NCBI RefSeq assembly: GCF_003600685.1
Contig: NZ_CP032084.1
Span: 1 to 64,000 of the forward strand
Source: Achromobacter sp. B7
GTDB taxonomy: Bacteria; Pseudomonadota; Gammaproteobacteria; Burkholderiales; Burkholderiaceae_B
Length of the DNA: 64,000 bases
Reading direction: 5' to 3'
The notes below the pieces were generated by a model. It was not told the origin of the DNA, made no database searches, and saw only the letters and a list, made by a program, of their open reading frames with translations. A program made the position numbers and the translations under genes. This document shows, one piece after another, positions 56,783 through 64,000 of the stretch; position 1 is the first letter of the stretch, and each line of letters begins with the position of its first letter.

Positions 56783-56810
56783 GGATGCGTTGAAAGGCGA
56801 GTATCAAACC

Positions 56811-56824
56811 TGAGCAATGGCTCA
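56811..56824. promoter_or_regulatory. Candidate autoregulatory operator of the TetR gene
   Basis: TGAGC-AATG-GCTCA is a perfect 5+4+5 dyad just upstream of the TetR start codon. The position suits a self-repression site. Confidence 0.45.
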
Positions 56825-56948
56825 TGGAATTTACGGCAGGCAATCTGATTTTTTACCCGCAAGCGCGGATTATGCCATCGACGAATTCTGTCGCGATGGT
56901 GTCAGATCGCCACGCCCTTTTCACGCACGCATTTCTCAATGCCCGACG

Positions 56949-57662
56949 TCAGACCGTGGCGGCCATTTCCAGCACTTCGTCGTCCACGGGCTGCGTCTGG
57001 CCGTCTTTCAGCTGTTGCAGGTGGTCGGCCAGTTCGGCGATGGTCAGGGCGACCAGGCCGTGCTGGGCGGCGTAGCGTTCAAGCGAGGCGCCGCGCATCA
57101 TGGTGCCGTCGGGGTTCATCAGTTCGCACAGCACGCCGGCCGGGCGCAGGCCGGCCAGCACGGCCAGGTCGACCGAGCCTTCGGTGTGACCGCGTCGCGT
57201 CAGCACGCCACCGGGCTGCGCGCGCAGCGGGAAGACGTGGCCGGGGCTCACGATGTCTTCGCTTTGCGCGGTCGGCGAAATCGCCGCGCGGATGGTGGTG
57301 ACGCGGTCCACGGCGGACACGCCGGTGCTGACGCCGTCGCGCGCCTCGATCGACACGGTGAATGCGGTGGCGAAGCGGCTTTGGTTGCGCGTGACCATGG
57401 GCGGAAGTTCCAGGCGGTCCAGCGTTTCGCCGGGCAGGCACAGGCAGACGATGCCGCTGCCGTCGCGGATCAGTTGCGCCATGACGGGCACGGTCAGCTT
57501 GTCGGCGGCGACGATAAGGTCAGCTTCGTTCTCGCGATCGAAGTCGTCCATGAGGATGACGGGACGGCCCAGGCGCAGATGATGCAGCGCGCGCTGCAAA
57601 CGGGCGGCGAACGGTTGCGAAGCCAGGCTGGGGAGGGACTGCGGGGTATTGAGGTTGGACAT
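56949..57662 (-). CDS. ribB: 3,4-dihydroxy-2-butanone 4-phosphate synthase
   Basis: It converts ribulose 5-phosphate to the four-carbon riboflavin precursor. The 237-residue protein has the acidic site [19 protein letters not shown] (residues 39-57), [29 protein letters not shown] and [15 protein letters not shown]. There is no GTP cyclohydrolase II domain, so it is the single-function form. ATG 57662 is chosen because the conserved part begins soon after. An FMN riboswitch about 115 bases upstream controls it. Confidence 0.95.
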   Translation of the reverse strand: MSNLNTPQSLPSLASQPFAARLQRALHHLRLGRPVILMDDFDRENEADLIVAADKLTVPVMAQLIRDGSGIVCLCLPGETLDRLELPPMVTRNQSRFATAFTVSIEARDGVSTGVSAVDRVTTIRAAISPTAQSEDIVSPGHVFPLRAQPGGVLTRRGHTEGSVDLAVLAGLRPAGVLCELMNPDGTMMRGASLERYAAQHGLVALTIAELADHLQQLKDGQTQPVDDEVLEMAATV

Positions 57663-57736
57663 TGAAACGCTCTCGCAAAATGAAGGGGGCGAAAAACGTT
57701 TCAGGGCTAATCGACAGCCAAGCGCAATACGACGTT

Positions 57737-57756
57737 CCAGGCGCAAGTGCGCCTGG
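57737..57756 (-). terminator. Palindromic stem between riboswitch and ribB (expression platform candidate)
   Basis: CCAGGCGCAAGTGCGCCTGG folds into an 8-bp stem with a four-base loop just downstream of the aptamer. No T-run follows, so control by a sequestering stem or Rho is as likely as intrinsic termination. Confidence 0.4.
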
Positions 57757-57777
57757 GTGACGGGTGTTGTGCCGGCA

Positions 57778-57930
57778 CATCTTCTCTCATCCGGACTATG
57801 ACCGTCGGCTCTGGCATCTCACCAGATCTGCTGACCCCGATGTCCGTGAAGGACGCCGGGCGCTCGCGGGCTCGCCACATTGCATGGCATACCGCCGGTG
57901 GGGAATTGCACCCCGCCCTGAAGACGTACT
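57778..57930 (-). promoter_or_regulatory. FMN riboswitch (RFN element) of ribB
   Basis: The minus strand carries the classic RFN blocks. Near 57930 the 5' part reads CTTCAGGGCGGGGTGCAATT, then CCCCACCGGCGGTATG, and the 3' block is GACGGTCATAGTCCGGATG followed by AGAGAAGA near 57780. FMN binding is expected to lower ribB expression. With ribB, the hairpin and the SET-gene end this accounts for the gap 57663-58015. Confidence 0.95.
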
Positions 57931-58015
57931 GCATGTCGTGTTAACGACATCGGCGATTGTACGCCTGTCCGCGCGGATGGTGGGACAGGCGGGGCGGGGG
58001 TGCGTACGCCGAGTT

Positions 58016-58792
58016 TCAGGGGACGGATTTGTCGGCCGGGGCCGCCTGGGTCGGGGCCTTTTTCGTTGCTGCCCGCTTCGTTGCTGCCCGCTTCGTTGCT
58101 GCCCGCTTCGTTGCTGCATTCTTCGGTGCTGCCTTACTCGGTGCAGCCTTCTTCGTCGCTGCGTTCTTCGTTGCAGCCTCCTTCGGTGCAGCCTCCTTCG
58201 GTGCAGCCTCCTTCGGTGCTGCCTTCTTCGCTGCGGCCTTCGTCCGCGGCTCCGCCACCTTCTCCGCCTTCTCCGTCACCGCTTCCGCCGCTTCCTTCGA
58301 TGCCTTCTTATCCGTCTTCTTCTTCGGCAGCGCCAGCATCGTGCCTCGGCACGGCGGGGTGCCGCACAGGCAGCGGTAGCCTTCTTTCAGCGCCTTGGTG
58401 ATGCGGCCGTCCAGCACCAGCCCGTAGTCGTACGACAGCTCGGTGCCGCGCGGGATGTCCTGCAAGGCCACGATGTAGACGCGCTTGCCGTGCTTGCCTT
58501 CCTGCGCTTCGCAATTGGGCTGACAGGAATGGTTGATCCAGCGCGCGTCATTGCCTTGGTCGCCACCGTCGATCACGCGGCCGGAACTGAGCGCGAAGAA
58601 GAACGTGTGGAACGGATCGTCCGGGTTGGTCGGATGGCGCCGGTCGGCTTCCTTGGCGCTGATGCGCGCGCCGCCGTACTCGATGATGCGTGTGCCCGCG
58701 GGGATCTTGCGGGCGGCGAAGACGCCATTGCCATGCAACTTCGAGCGGCGAACGACGTGCCAGGGCTTGATCGGGGTGGCTTCGGTGGTCAT
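58016..58792 (-). CDS. SET-domain methyltransferase with histone H1-like Ala/Lys tail
   Basis: This 258-residue protein has a SET domain at residues 12-152. RWINHSC (84-90) and ELSYDYG (118-124) form the cofactor and lysine pocket, and a post-SET zinc motif C141-x-C143-x4-C148 follows. The rest, about 156-258, is a low-complexity tail of AAKKAAPKEA and AATKR units like bacterial histone H1 homologues. The protein may methylate a lysine on itself, on an H1-like protein or on a ribosomal protein. ATG 58792 gives a compact start, though its ribosome site is weak. It is divergent from the bestrophin-like gene. Confidence 0.85.
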   Translation of the reverse strand: MTTEATPIKPWHVVRRSKLHGNGVFAARKIPAGTRIIEYGGARISAKEADRRHPTNPDDPFHTFFFALSSGRVIDGGDQGNDARWINHSCQPNCEAQEGKHGKRVYIVALQDIPRGTELSYDYGLVLDGRITKALKEGYRCLCGTPPCRGTMLALPKKKTDKKASKEAAEAVTEKAEKVAEPRTKAAAKKAAPKEAAPKEAAPKEAATKNAATKKAAPSKAAPKNAATKRAATKRAATKRAATKKAPTQAAPADKSVP

Positions 58793-58834
58793 GGAGGCGT
58801 GGGGCGAGACGGTGGGGGAATGAGACGAAACAGA

Positions 58835-58876
58835 ATTATATCGACGCGCTTGTGACACGGATGACAGGCGTATAGT
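58835..58876. promoter_or_regulatory. Back-to-back -10 elements for the SET and bestrophin-like genes
   Basis: On the minus strand TATAAT lies at 58835-58840, facing the SET gene. On the plus strand TATAGT lies at 58871-58876, with TTGTGA at 58850 as a possible -35 (spacer 15). Confidence 0.4.
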
Positions 58877-58908
58877 GAGCGCCGCCTTGTCTTTACTTGA
58901 TATTCATC

Positions 58909-59829
58909 ATGATCGTCCGTCCGCGGCCTTCCGCGTTGGGTTTGTTCTTTGTGTTGCGCGGTTCCATCATCCCGCGCATTCTCAGCAGGATCCTCGTCAT
59001 CACGCTGTTGTCCTGCGTGGTGGTGTGGATGTACCACCGCCAGTGGTTCTCGCCCGCGCACCTGACGGCGGTGCCGTTTTCGCTGTTCGGGCTGGCGCTG
59101 TCGGTGTTCATGGGGTTTCGCAACAACGTCTGCTATGACCGTTGGTGGGAAGCCCGCAAGCAATGGGGCGACCTGATCGTGCAGGCGCGCAGCCTGGCGC
59201 GCGAAAGCGCTGTGCTGCTGGCCGCCAGCACCGCCAACCCGATCCAGGAACGGCTGGTGCGGCGCTGCATCGGTTTCGGTTATGGCCTGGCGGCGCGGCT
59301 GCGCGGGCAGGACATGGTCGATGCGGTGCGCCCCTGGGTGCAGCAAGACGAACTGGACACGCTGGCCGGTTGCCGCAACGTGCCCGACGCCCTGCTCATG
59401 GCCATCAACCGCGATCTGGCCGGCTGCCTGCGGCGCGGCGAACTCAGCGACATTCTTTACCAGGGCCTGACCCAACGCGTGGCCCAGTGCGCCGCCATCC
59501 AGGCCGCCTGCGAACGCATCAAGTTCACGCCCTGTCCGTTCGCGTATTCCTTGCTGCTGCATCGCACGGCATGGCTGTTCTGCCTGCTGCTGCCGTTTGG
59601 CCTGGTGGGCACGCTGGAATATCTGACGCCCGTGGCGGTCATCATCATTGCCTACACCTTCTTTGGGCTGGACGCGTTGGGTGACGAGCTTGAGGACCCC
59701 TTCGGCCTGGAAGAAAACGACCTGCCCCTGTCGGCGCTGGCCCGCGTCATCGAGATCGATTTGCTGGAAGGCCTGGGCGTGCGCCCGCTACCGGAACCGG
59801 CCGTGCCGCAGGACTACATCCTGCGCTGA
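58909..59829 (+). CDS. Bestrophin-like membrane channel
   Basis: This 306-residue protein of the bestrophin/YneE (UPF0187) family forms anion or cation channels. It has membrane segments at about 20-42 and 52-72, the signature FRNNVCYDRWWEARKQWG at 70-87, and two later segments around 225-265 followed by DALGDELEDPFG. ATG 58909 is preferred to an upstream TTG in frame. It converges with the Lrp gene, leaving eight bases between them. Confidence 0.88.
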   Translation: MIVRPRPSALGLFFVLRGSIIPRILSRILVITLLSCVVVWMYHRQWFSPAHLTAVPFSLFGLALSVFMGFRNNVCYDRWWEARKQWGDLIVQARSLARESAVLLAASTANPIQERLVRRCIGFGYGLAARLRGQDMVDAVRPWVQQDELDTLAGCRNVPDALLMAINRDLAGCLRRGELSDILYQGLTQRVAQCAAIQAACERIKFTPCPFAYSLLLHRTAWLFCLLLPFGLVGTLEYLTPVAVIIIAYTFFGLDALGDELEDPFGLEENDLPLSALARVIEIDLLEGLGVRPLPEPAVPQDYILR

Positions 59830-59837
59830 GCGCCGCT

Positions 59838-60308
59838 TCAGGCCACCGGGCCGGTCAGCGGCAGCATGGTCTCCTTCAGCCGACGCAGCACAAAGCAGGA
59901 CTTGCTGTGGCGGATGCCGGGGATGCGGTACAGCTGCTCGCGCAGCAGCCGTTCGTAGTCGCGCGTGTCGCGCACGGCGATGCGGATGTAGTAGTCGTAA
60001 TCGCCCGACACCAGAAACGCTTCCAGCACTTCGGGGATGGCCGCCAGCGCGCGGCCGAACTCGTACAAGGTTTCTTCGCTGTGGCTTTCCAGTGTCACGT
60101 GCACGATGACCGTGTCCATGAAGCCCAGGCTGGCCGGGTCGATGTCCACGGTGTAGCCCCGGATGACGCCGGCGCCCTCCATCCGCTTGATGCGATTCCA
60201 GCACGGGGTAGACGACAGCCCCACCGCCGCGCCGATCTCATTCAAGCTGGCGCGCGCGTTCTCTTGCAGCACCTTCAAAATGGCGAGGTCAAACTTGTCC
60301 AGGTTCAT
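59838..60308 (-). CDS. Lrp/AsnC-family transcriptional regulator
   Basis: This 156-residue protein has a helix-turn-helix at about 5-50 (FDLAILKVLQENARASLNEIGAAVGLSSTPCWNRIKRME) and a RAM ligand domain. Lrp proteins bind amino acids, often leucine. It is divergent from an acetolactate synthase gene across 102 bases, so branched-chain amino-acid control is likely. Its ribosome site GGAGG lies within a small dyad. Confidence 0.93.
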   Translation of the reverse strand: MNLDKFDLAILKVLQENARASLNEIGAAVGLSSTPCWNRIKRMEGAGVIRGYTVDIDPASLGFMDTVIVHVTLESHSEETLYEFGRALAAIPEVLEAFLVSGDYDYYIRIAVRDTRDYERLLREQLYRIPGIRHSKSCFVLRRLKETMLPLTGPVA

Positions 60309-60312
60309 TTTC

Positions 60313-60332
60313 TTTGATTCCTCCAAATCAAA
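60313..60332 (-). promoter_or_regulatory. Dyad enclosing the ribosome site of the Lrp gene
   Basis: On the mRNA strand TTTGATT-TGGAGG-AATCAAA is a perfect 7-bp stem whose six-base loop is the ribosome-binding GGAGG, five bases before the ATG. It may be an Lrp DNA site, an RNA control element, or both. Confidence 0.5.
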
Positions 60333-60410
60333 GATGAATTTACTCCGGCTCACCCGTATTCGTGGAAAAGAAGATAAAAATTCTGCGCGCCTACGAATAA
60401 GATAGATAGC

Positions 60411-62228
60411 ATGAACGATCGCCTGCACCCCACCGCCGCCGCCGCGCTAGCCGCCACCGAAGCCCCTCCTGCCAACGGGGCCAAGATTCTGCTCGATACG
60501 CTGATTGCGAACGGGGTCGATACCGTGTTCGGCTACCCGGGGGGCGCGGTCCTGCCGCTGTACGACGCCTTGTACGCCGAGCCGCGCCTGCGCCACGTGC
60601 TGGTGCGCCACGAGCAGGCCGCCGTGCACGCCGCCGAGGGCTATGCCCGCAGCACCGGCCGCACGGGCGTGGTGTTCGTGACCTCCGGCCCCGGCATGGC
60701 CAACACCACCTCCGGCCTGCTGGACGCGATGTGCGATTCGATTCCGGTGCTGTGCATCAGCGGCCAGGTCGCTACCGCCGCGATCGGCACCGACGCCTTT
60801 CAGGAATGCGATGCCATTGGCATCTCGCGTTCCGTCACCAAGTGGAATACCCAGATCCGCGCCGTGGACGACGTGGCCAACGTGGTGGGGCGCGCATTTG
60901 AACTGACCCGCCAGGGCCGGCCCGGCCCGGTGCTGGTGGACTTTCCGAAAGACGTCCAGCTGGCCGTCCCGCGCGACGCGGATGACGATGTGCCGGGCCT
61001 GCCGTCGCAGCAAAAGCTGGCCGCGCTGCGAGCGCGCCGGCAGTCGGGCAAGCTGGCGGCCAAGTTGCCGCAATCAGCCGTGCGCCGTGCTGCCGCGTTG
61101 ATCGCACAGGCCAAGCGCCCCATCTTCTACGGCGGTGGCGGCCTGGTGAATGCCGGCCCCGAGGCCTGCCAGGCCTTTACGGATCTGGTGCGCCACACCG
61201 GCGCGCCGTGCACGTTGACGCTGATGGGCCTGGGCGCTTTCCCCGCATCCGACCCGCGGTTTGTCGGCATGCTGGGCATGCACGGCACCGTTGAAGCCAA
61301 CCTGGCCATGCACAACGCCGATCTGGTCGTGTGCATCGGCGCCCGGTTCGACGACCGCATCACCGGCAAGCTGTCCGAGTTTTGCCCGCACGCCCGCAAG
61401 ATCCATATCGACATCGACCCCGCCTCCATCAACAAGGTGGTGCGCGTGGACGTGGCGTTGGTGGGCGACTGCCTGCCGCTGGTGCGCGCGCTGCGCGCCG
61501 AACTGGGCGACGCACCGCTGGAGCCCGCGCGCCTGGCGCCGTGGTTCAAGCGCATCGAGGCCTGGCGCGCGCAGGACTGCTTGGGCTTCACGCCTGCCGC
61601 CGACGCCATCTTGCCGCAGCACCTGATGTCCAGCCTGAACGCCGCGCTGGCCGATCGCGACGCCATCGTGTCCACCGACGTGGGCCAGCACCAGATGTGG
61701 GCCGCGCAATACCTGCGTTTCGACAAGCCGAACCACTGGTTGACGTCGGGCGGCGCCGGCACGATGGGCTATGGCGTGCCCGCCGCCATCGGCGCGCAGG
61801 TGGCGCATCCCGACAAGACCGTGGTGTGCGTCAGCGGCGATGCATCGGTGCTGATGAACATCCAGGAACTGTCCACCGCCATGCAACACCAGACGCCCGT
61901 GAAGGTCGTGCTGTGCAACAACGGCTACATGGGCATGGTGCGCCAATGGCAGGAACTGATCCACGGCGGCCGCTACAGCCACAGCTATAACGCGTCGCTG
62001 CCTGACTTCGTGGCGCTGGCGCGCGCGTTCGGCTGGGGCGCGGCGCGCGTGGATGATCCGGCCACGCTGGACGCCGCGCTGGCCGAATGCCTGGCGCATG
62101 ACGGGCCGTACTTTCTTGACGTGGCGGTGACCGCGCAAGAGAACTGCTTTCCGATGATGCCGGCGGGCCATGGCCACCAGAAGATGATGCTGGCCGAAGG
62201 CGTCTGGTACCAGGACGAGACGACCTGA
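60411..62228 (+). CDS. Acetolactate synthase large subunit (thiamine diphosphate enzyme)
   Basis: It condenses pyruvate with pyruvate or 2-oxobutyrate in branched-chain amino-acid synthesis. The 605-residue protein has the catalytic Glu68 in [14 protein letters not shown], the FAD-region [11 protein letters not shown], and the diphosphate-binding segment from SGDAS near 476 to CNNGYMG. The tail with [12 protein letters not shown] is typical of anabolic IlvB/IlvI. No small regulatory subunit follows; the next gene converges four bases away. It may use an IlvN from elsewhere or be a stand-alone paralogue. Confidence 0.9.
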   Translation: MNDRLHPTAAAALAATEAPPANGAKILLDTLIANGVDTVFGYPGGAVLPLYDALYAEPRLRHVLVRHEQAAVHAAEGYARSTGRTGVVFVTSGPGMANTTSGLLDAMCDSIPVLCISGQVATAAIGTDAFQECDAIGISRSVTKWNTQIRAVDDVANVVGRAFELTRQGRPGPVLVDFPKDVQLAVPRDADDDVPGLPSQQKLAALRARRQSGKLAAKLPQSAVRRAAALIAQAKRPIFYGGGGLVNAGPEACQAFTDLVRHTGAPCTLTLMGLGAFPASDPRFVGMLGMHGTVEANLAMHNADLVVCIGARFDDRITGKLSEFCPHARKIHIDIDPASINKVVRVDVALVGDCLPLVRALRAELGDAPLEPARLAPWFKRIEAWRAQDCLGFTPAADAILPQHLMSSLNAALADRDAIVSTDVGQHQMWAAQYLRFDKPNHWLTSGGAGTMGYGVPAAIGAQVAHPDKTVVCVSGDASVLMNIQELSTAMQHQTPVKVVLCNNGYMGMVRQWQELIHGGRYSHSYNASLPDFVALARAFGWGAARVDDPATLDAALAECLAHDGPYFLDVAVTAQENCFPMMPAGHGHQKMMLAEGVWYQDETT

Positions 62229-62232
62229 TCGC

Positions 62233-63015
62233 CTAGAACTGGATCGACAGGCCGCCGTCCACCACCAGCACGTGCCCGTTCACGTAGGACGCGGCCGGTG
62301 ACGCCAGGAACACCGCCGCGCCGGCGATTTCCTCCGGCTCGCCCCACCGGCCCGTTGGATTGCGCGCGGCGATGCGCGGGCCGAAGTTCGGGTCCGCCAC
62401 CATGGCCGCATTGGTTTCCGTGGCGAACGTGCCCGGCGCGATGGCGTTGCTGGTGATGTGCTGGCCGCCAAATTCTGCCGCCAGCGCGCGCACCATGCCC
62501 GTCAAACCCTGCTTGGCGGCGGGATAGACCGCGTCGCCCGCCCTCGCCAATTCCCCCACCACCGACGTGATCGCGATCAGGCGCCCGCCGCCCTGGCGCA
62601 CCATGCGTTCGGCCGCGAACTTGGCCAGCAGCATGCCGGCCACCAGATCGGTATCGATCAACTCGCGGATTTCGGCCGGCGTCGTGTCGCGCAGCGTCTT
62701 GCGGTTGCGTGCGCCCACGTTGTTGACCAGCACGTCCAGCCGGCCATGCTCGTCGTCGATGCGTTGAAAGGCGCGCGCCATGTCGGCGTCGTTGCTGACG
62801 TCGAACGGCAAGGCATGCGCGTCCAGGCCCGCATCGGCCAGCTCGGCCACGGCGGCGTCCACCGACGCGCTGTTGCGGCCGTTGATCAACACGCGCGCGC
62901 CGCAGCCGGCCAACGCGCGCGCAATGCAAAAGCCCAGCCCGCGCGCGGACCCGGTTATCAGCGCCACCTGGCCCGTCAGGTCGAAGTTACGCAAATAGGG
63001 AAGAGTGCTCATCAA
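62233..63015 (-). CDS. SDR-family oxidoreductase (gluconate 5-dehydrogenase-like)
   Basis: This 260-residue classical short-chain dehydrogenase has TGSARGLG at 21-28, NNVGAR, Ser151, and the catalytic Tyr164-x3-Lys168 in YPAAK. The C-terminal VNGHVLVVDGGLSIQF is standard. The substrate is likely a sugar acid or alcohol. It is co-directional with the ABC permease at 63038, 22 bases away, so it belongs to that unit. A second Met one codon later is an equal start. Confidence 0.92.
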   Translation of the reverse strand: MMSTLPYLRNFDLTGQVALITGSARGLGFCIARALAGCGARVLINGRNSASVDAAVAELADAGLDAHALPFDVSNDADMARAFQRIDDEHGRLDVLVNNVGARNRKTLRDTTPAEIRELIDTDLVAGMLLAKFAAERMVRQGGGRLIAITSVVGELARAGDAVYPAAKQGLTGMVRALAAEFGGQHITSNAIAPGTFATETNAAMVADPNFGPRIAARNPTGRWGEPEEIAGAAVFLASPAASYVNGHVLVVDGGLSIQF

Positions 63016-63037
63016 TGCTGTCCCGAATGTTCCATGG

Positions 63038-63892
63038 TCATTCCCTGAATTCCGGCGCCCAATGCAGCAGCCGCCGTTCCAGCCAGGTCACACAATAAAC
63101 CAGCGCGATACCGACGATGGACAGCAGCGTTACGGCCGCGAACATGTCGGTGGCGTTCAAGGTGGCCAGCGCGGTGATCATCAGGTAGCCCATGCCCGTG
63201 GTCGACCCGACGAATTCGGCCAGCACCACGCCAATCAACGCGAAGCTGATGGCGTTGGGCAAGGCGGCGAACGTCCAGGCCGCGGCGGTAGGTATGCGCA
63301 CCCGCCACAGGATCTGGCGCGGCGAGCCGCCCAGCGTGCGGCAGAAGTCCACCAGTTCACGCTCGACGCTGCGCCCGCCCTTGTAGGTGTTGAAGAACAC
63401 CAGGAAGAACACCACGAACCACGATGTCACCACCTTGGAAGCCAGCCCCAGGCCGAAGAACATGGTGATGAGCGGCACGAAGGCGATGCGCGGCATCGAG
63501 TTGAACGCCACGATGAACGGGTTGAAGACGTCGGCCAGGAAGCGGCTGCGGCTAAGCGTCATGCCGACGATAAAGCCGCTGCCCACCCCCACCACCAGCC
63601 CCACCATCGTGGCTTGCAAGGTCAGCCAAAGATGCGGCCACACCGAGCGCGGGCCGGGTTGCAGCCATTCCCACAAACGCACCGCCACGCGGGACGGCTG
63701 GCTGATGAAGAACGGGTCGAACAACGTGTTCTGCGTGAACCACGGAATGCGCGTCAGCGTTTCCCATGACCCAAGAATGACGGCAAGAATCAGCACCTGC
63801 CACAACGTGATGCGGACTCGGCGCTTGATGCCGGCGCGGCGGTCCAGCCGTAGCTGGTCTTGCAAGGAATTTGAGGTTTCAGTCGGAATCAT
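63038..63892 (-). CDS. ABC transporter permease (SsuC/TauC type)
   Basis: This inner-membrane permease of 284 residues has about six spans and an EAA-like loop (LVDFCRTLGGSPRQILWRVRIP). The class imports sulfonates, nitrate, taurine or aromatic compounds. ATG 63892 (MIPTETSNSLQ) is selected because the upstream extension is not family-like. It lies 14 bases after the stop of the ATPase gene cut by the window edge. Confidence 0.9.
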   Translation of the reverse strand: MIPTETSNSLQDQLRLDRRAGIKRRVRITLWQVLILAVILGSWETLTRIPWFTQNTLFDPFFISQPSRVAVRLWEWLQPGPRSVWPHLWLTLQATMVGLVVGVGSGFIVGMTLSRSRFLADVFNPFIVAFNSMPRIAFVPLITMFFGLGLASKVVTSWFVVFFLVFFNTYKGGRSVERELVDFCRTLGGSPRQILWRVRIPTAAAWTFAALPNAISFALIGVVLAEFVGSTTGMGYLMITALATLNATDMFAAVTLLSIVGIALVYCVTWLERRLLHWAPEFRE

Positions 63893-63906
63893 GGGGCAGG
63901 AAGAAT

Positions 63907-64000
63907 CAGGCGGCGGCGCGGAACTGCTGGCCCAGCACACTCCAGAGGCTTTGCACATGGGCGACGAACTGCGGCGTTTCGCGCAGCGTGAACACGTCGC
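63907..64000 (-). CDS. ABC transporter ATPase, C-terminal fragment (cut by window end)
   Basis: Only the last 30 codons are present; the rest lies beyond the window. The fragment ends with LWSVLGQQFRAAA. Position before an SsuC-type permease indicates the SsuB/TauB ATPase of the same system; none of its catalytic motifs is visible here. Confidence 0.6.

Overview
The window is 64 kb of dense, GC-rich bacterial chromosome with about 60 protein genes and no tRNA, rRNA, prophage, insertion sequence or CRISPR array that I can see. It opens exactly on the ATG of dnaA and continues dnaA-dnaN-gyrB, the origin-proximal set at which finished chromosomes are usually numbered. Gene content fits a soil- or host-associated betaproteobacterium of the Alcaligenaceae; Achromobacter is my best guess. 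That content includes Bug-type periplasmic binding proteins, many LysR, IclR and GntR regulators, a SET-domain protein with an alanine/lysine tail, and many ABC uptake systems. The genus is an inference from gene content, not proven.

Layout. 0-5 kb: replication genes, closed by a clear terminator. 5.2-7.3 kb: a WG-repeat protein with internal tandem repeats. 7.4-12.9 kb: a LysR regulator and a polar amino-acid ABC operon ending in a threonine aldolase. 13-17.7 kb: an EamA exporter, an acylphosphatase, a phytanoyl-CoA-type dioxygenase, an FMN-dependent 2-hydroxy-acid dehydrogenase and an IclR regulator. 17.9-25.7 kb: catabolic module 1, a Pot-type ABC transporter plus a three-subunit flavin/iron-sulfur dehydrogenase (HcnABC/opine-oxidase type) and a 2-hydroxyacid reductase. 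25.7-26.4 kb: a repeat-rich, apparently gene-free island. 26.4-33.2 kb: an AraC/GyrI regulator, then a LysR regulator divergent from a Bug protein plus hyuA-hyuB hydantoinase/oxoprolinase genes. 33.2-42.4 kb: catabolic module 2, a GntR/UTRA regulator divergent from a second Pot-type transporter, with two DAO-type flavoproteins, the small and large Fe-S subunits and a RidA protein. 42.3-48.4 kb (minus strand): a BMP-type nucleoside ABC transporter with a CodA-like deaminase. 48.4-63 kb: mixed genes, including a DedA-rhodanese protein, a nuclease/immunity pair resembling a type VI effector set, small oxidoreductases, ribB under an FMN riboswitch, the SET protein, a bestrophin-like channel and an Lrp regulator divergent from an acetolactate synthase. 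The end carries an SDR and an SsuBC-like ABC system cut by the window edge.

Together the middle 25 kb reads as scavenging of amino acids, imino acids or opines and nucleobases: transporters bring substrates in, membrane-linked flavo-dehydrogenases oxidise C-N bonds, RidA clears reactive imines, and hydrolases (HyuAB, CodA-like) open or deaminate rings. The two Pot-plus-dehydrogenase modules are related in composition but rearranged, so they probably handle different substrates under different regulators (IclR versus GntR). Most substrate statements are inferred from family and context.
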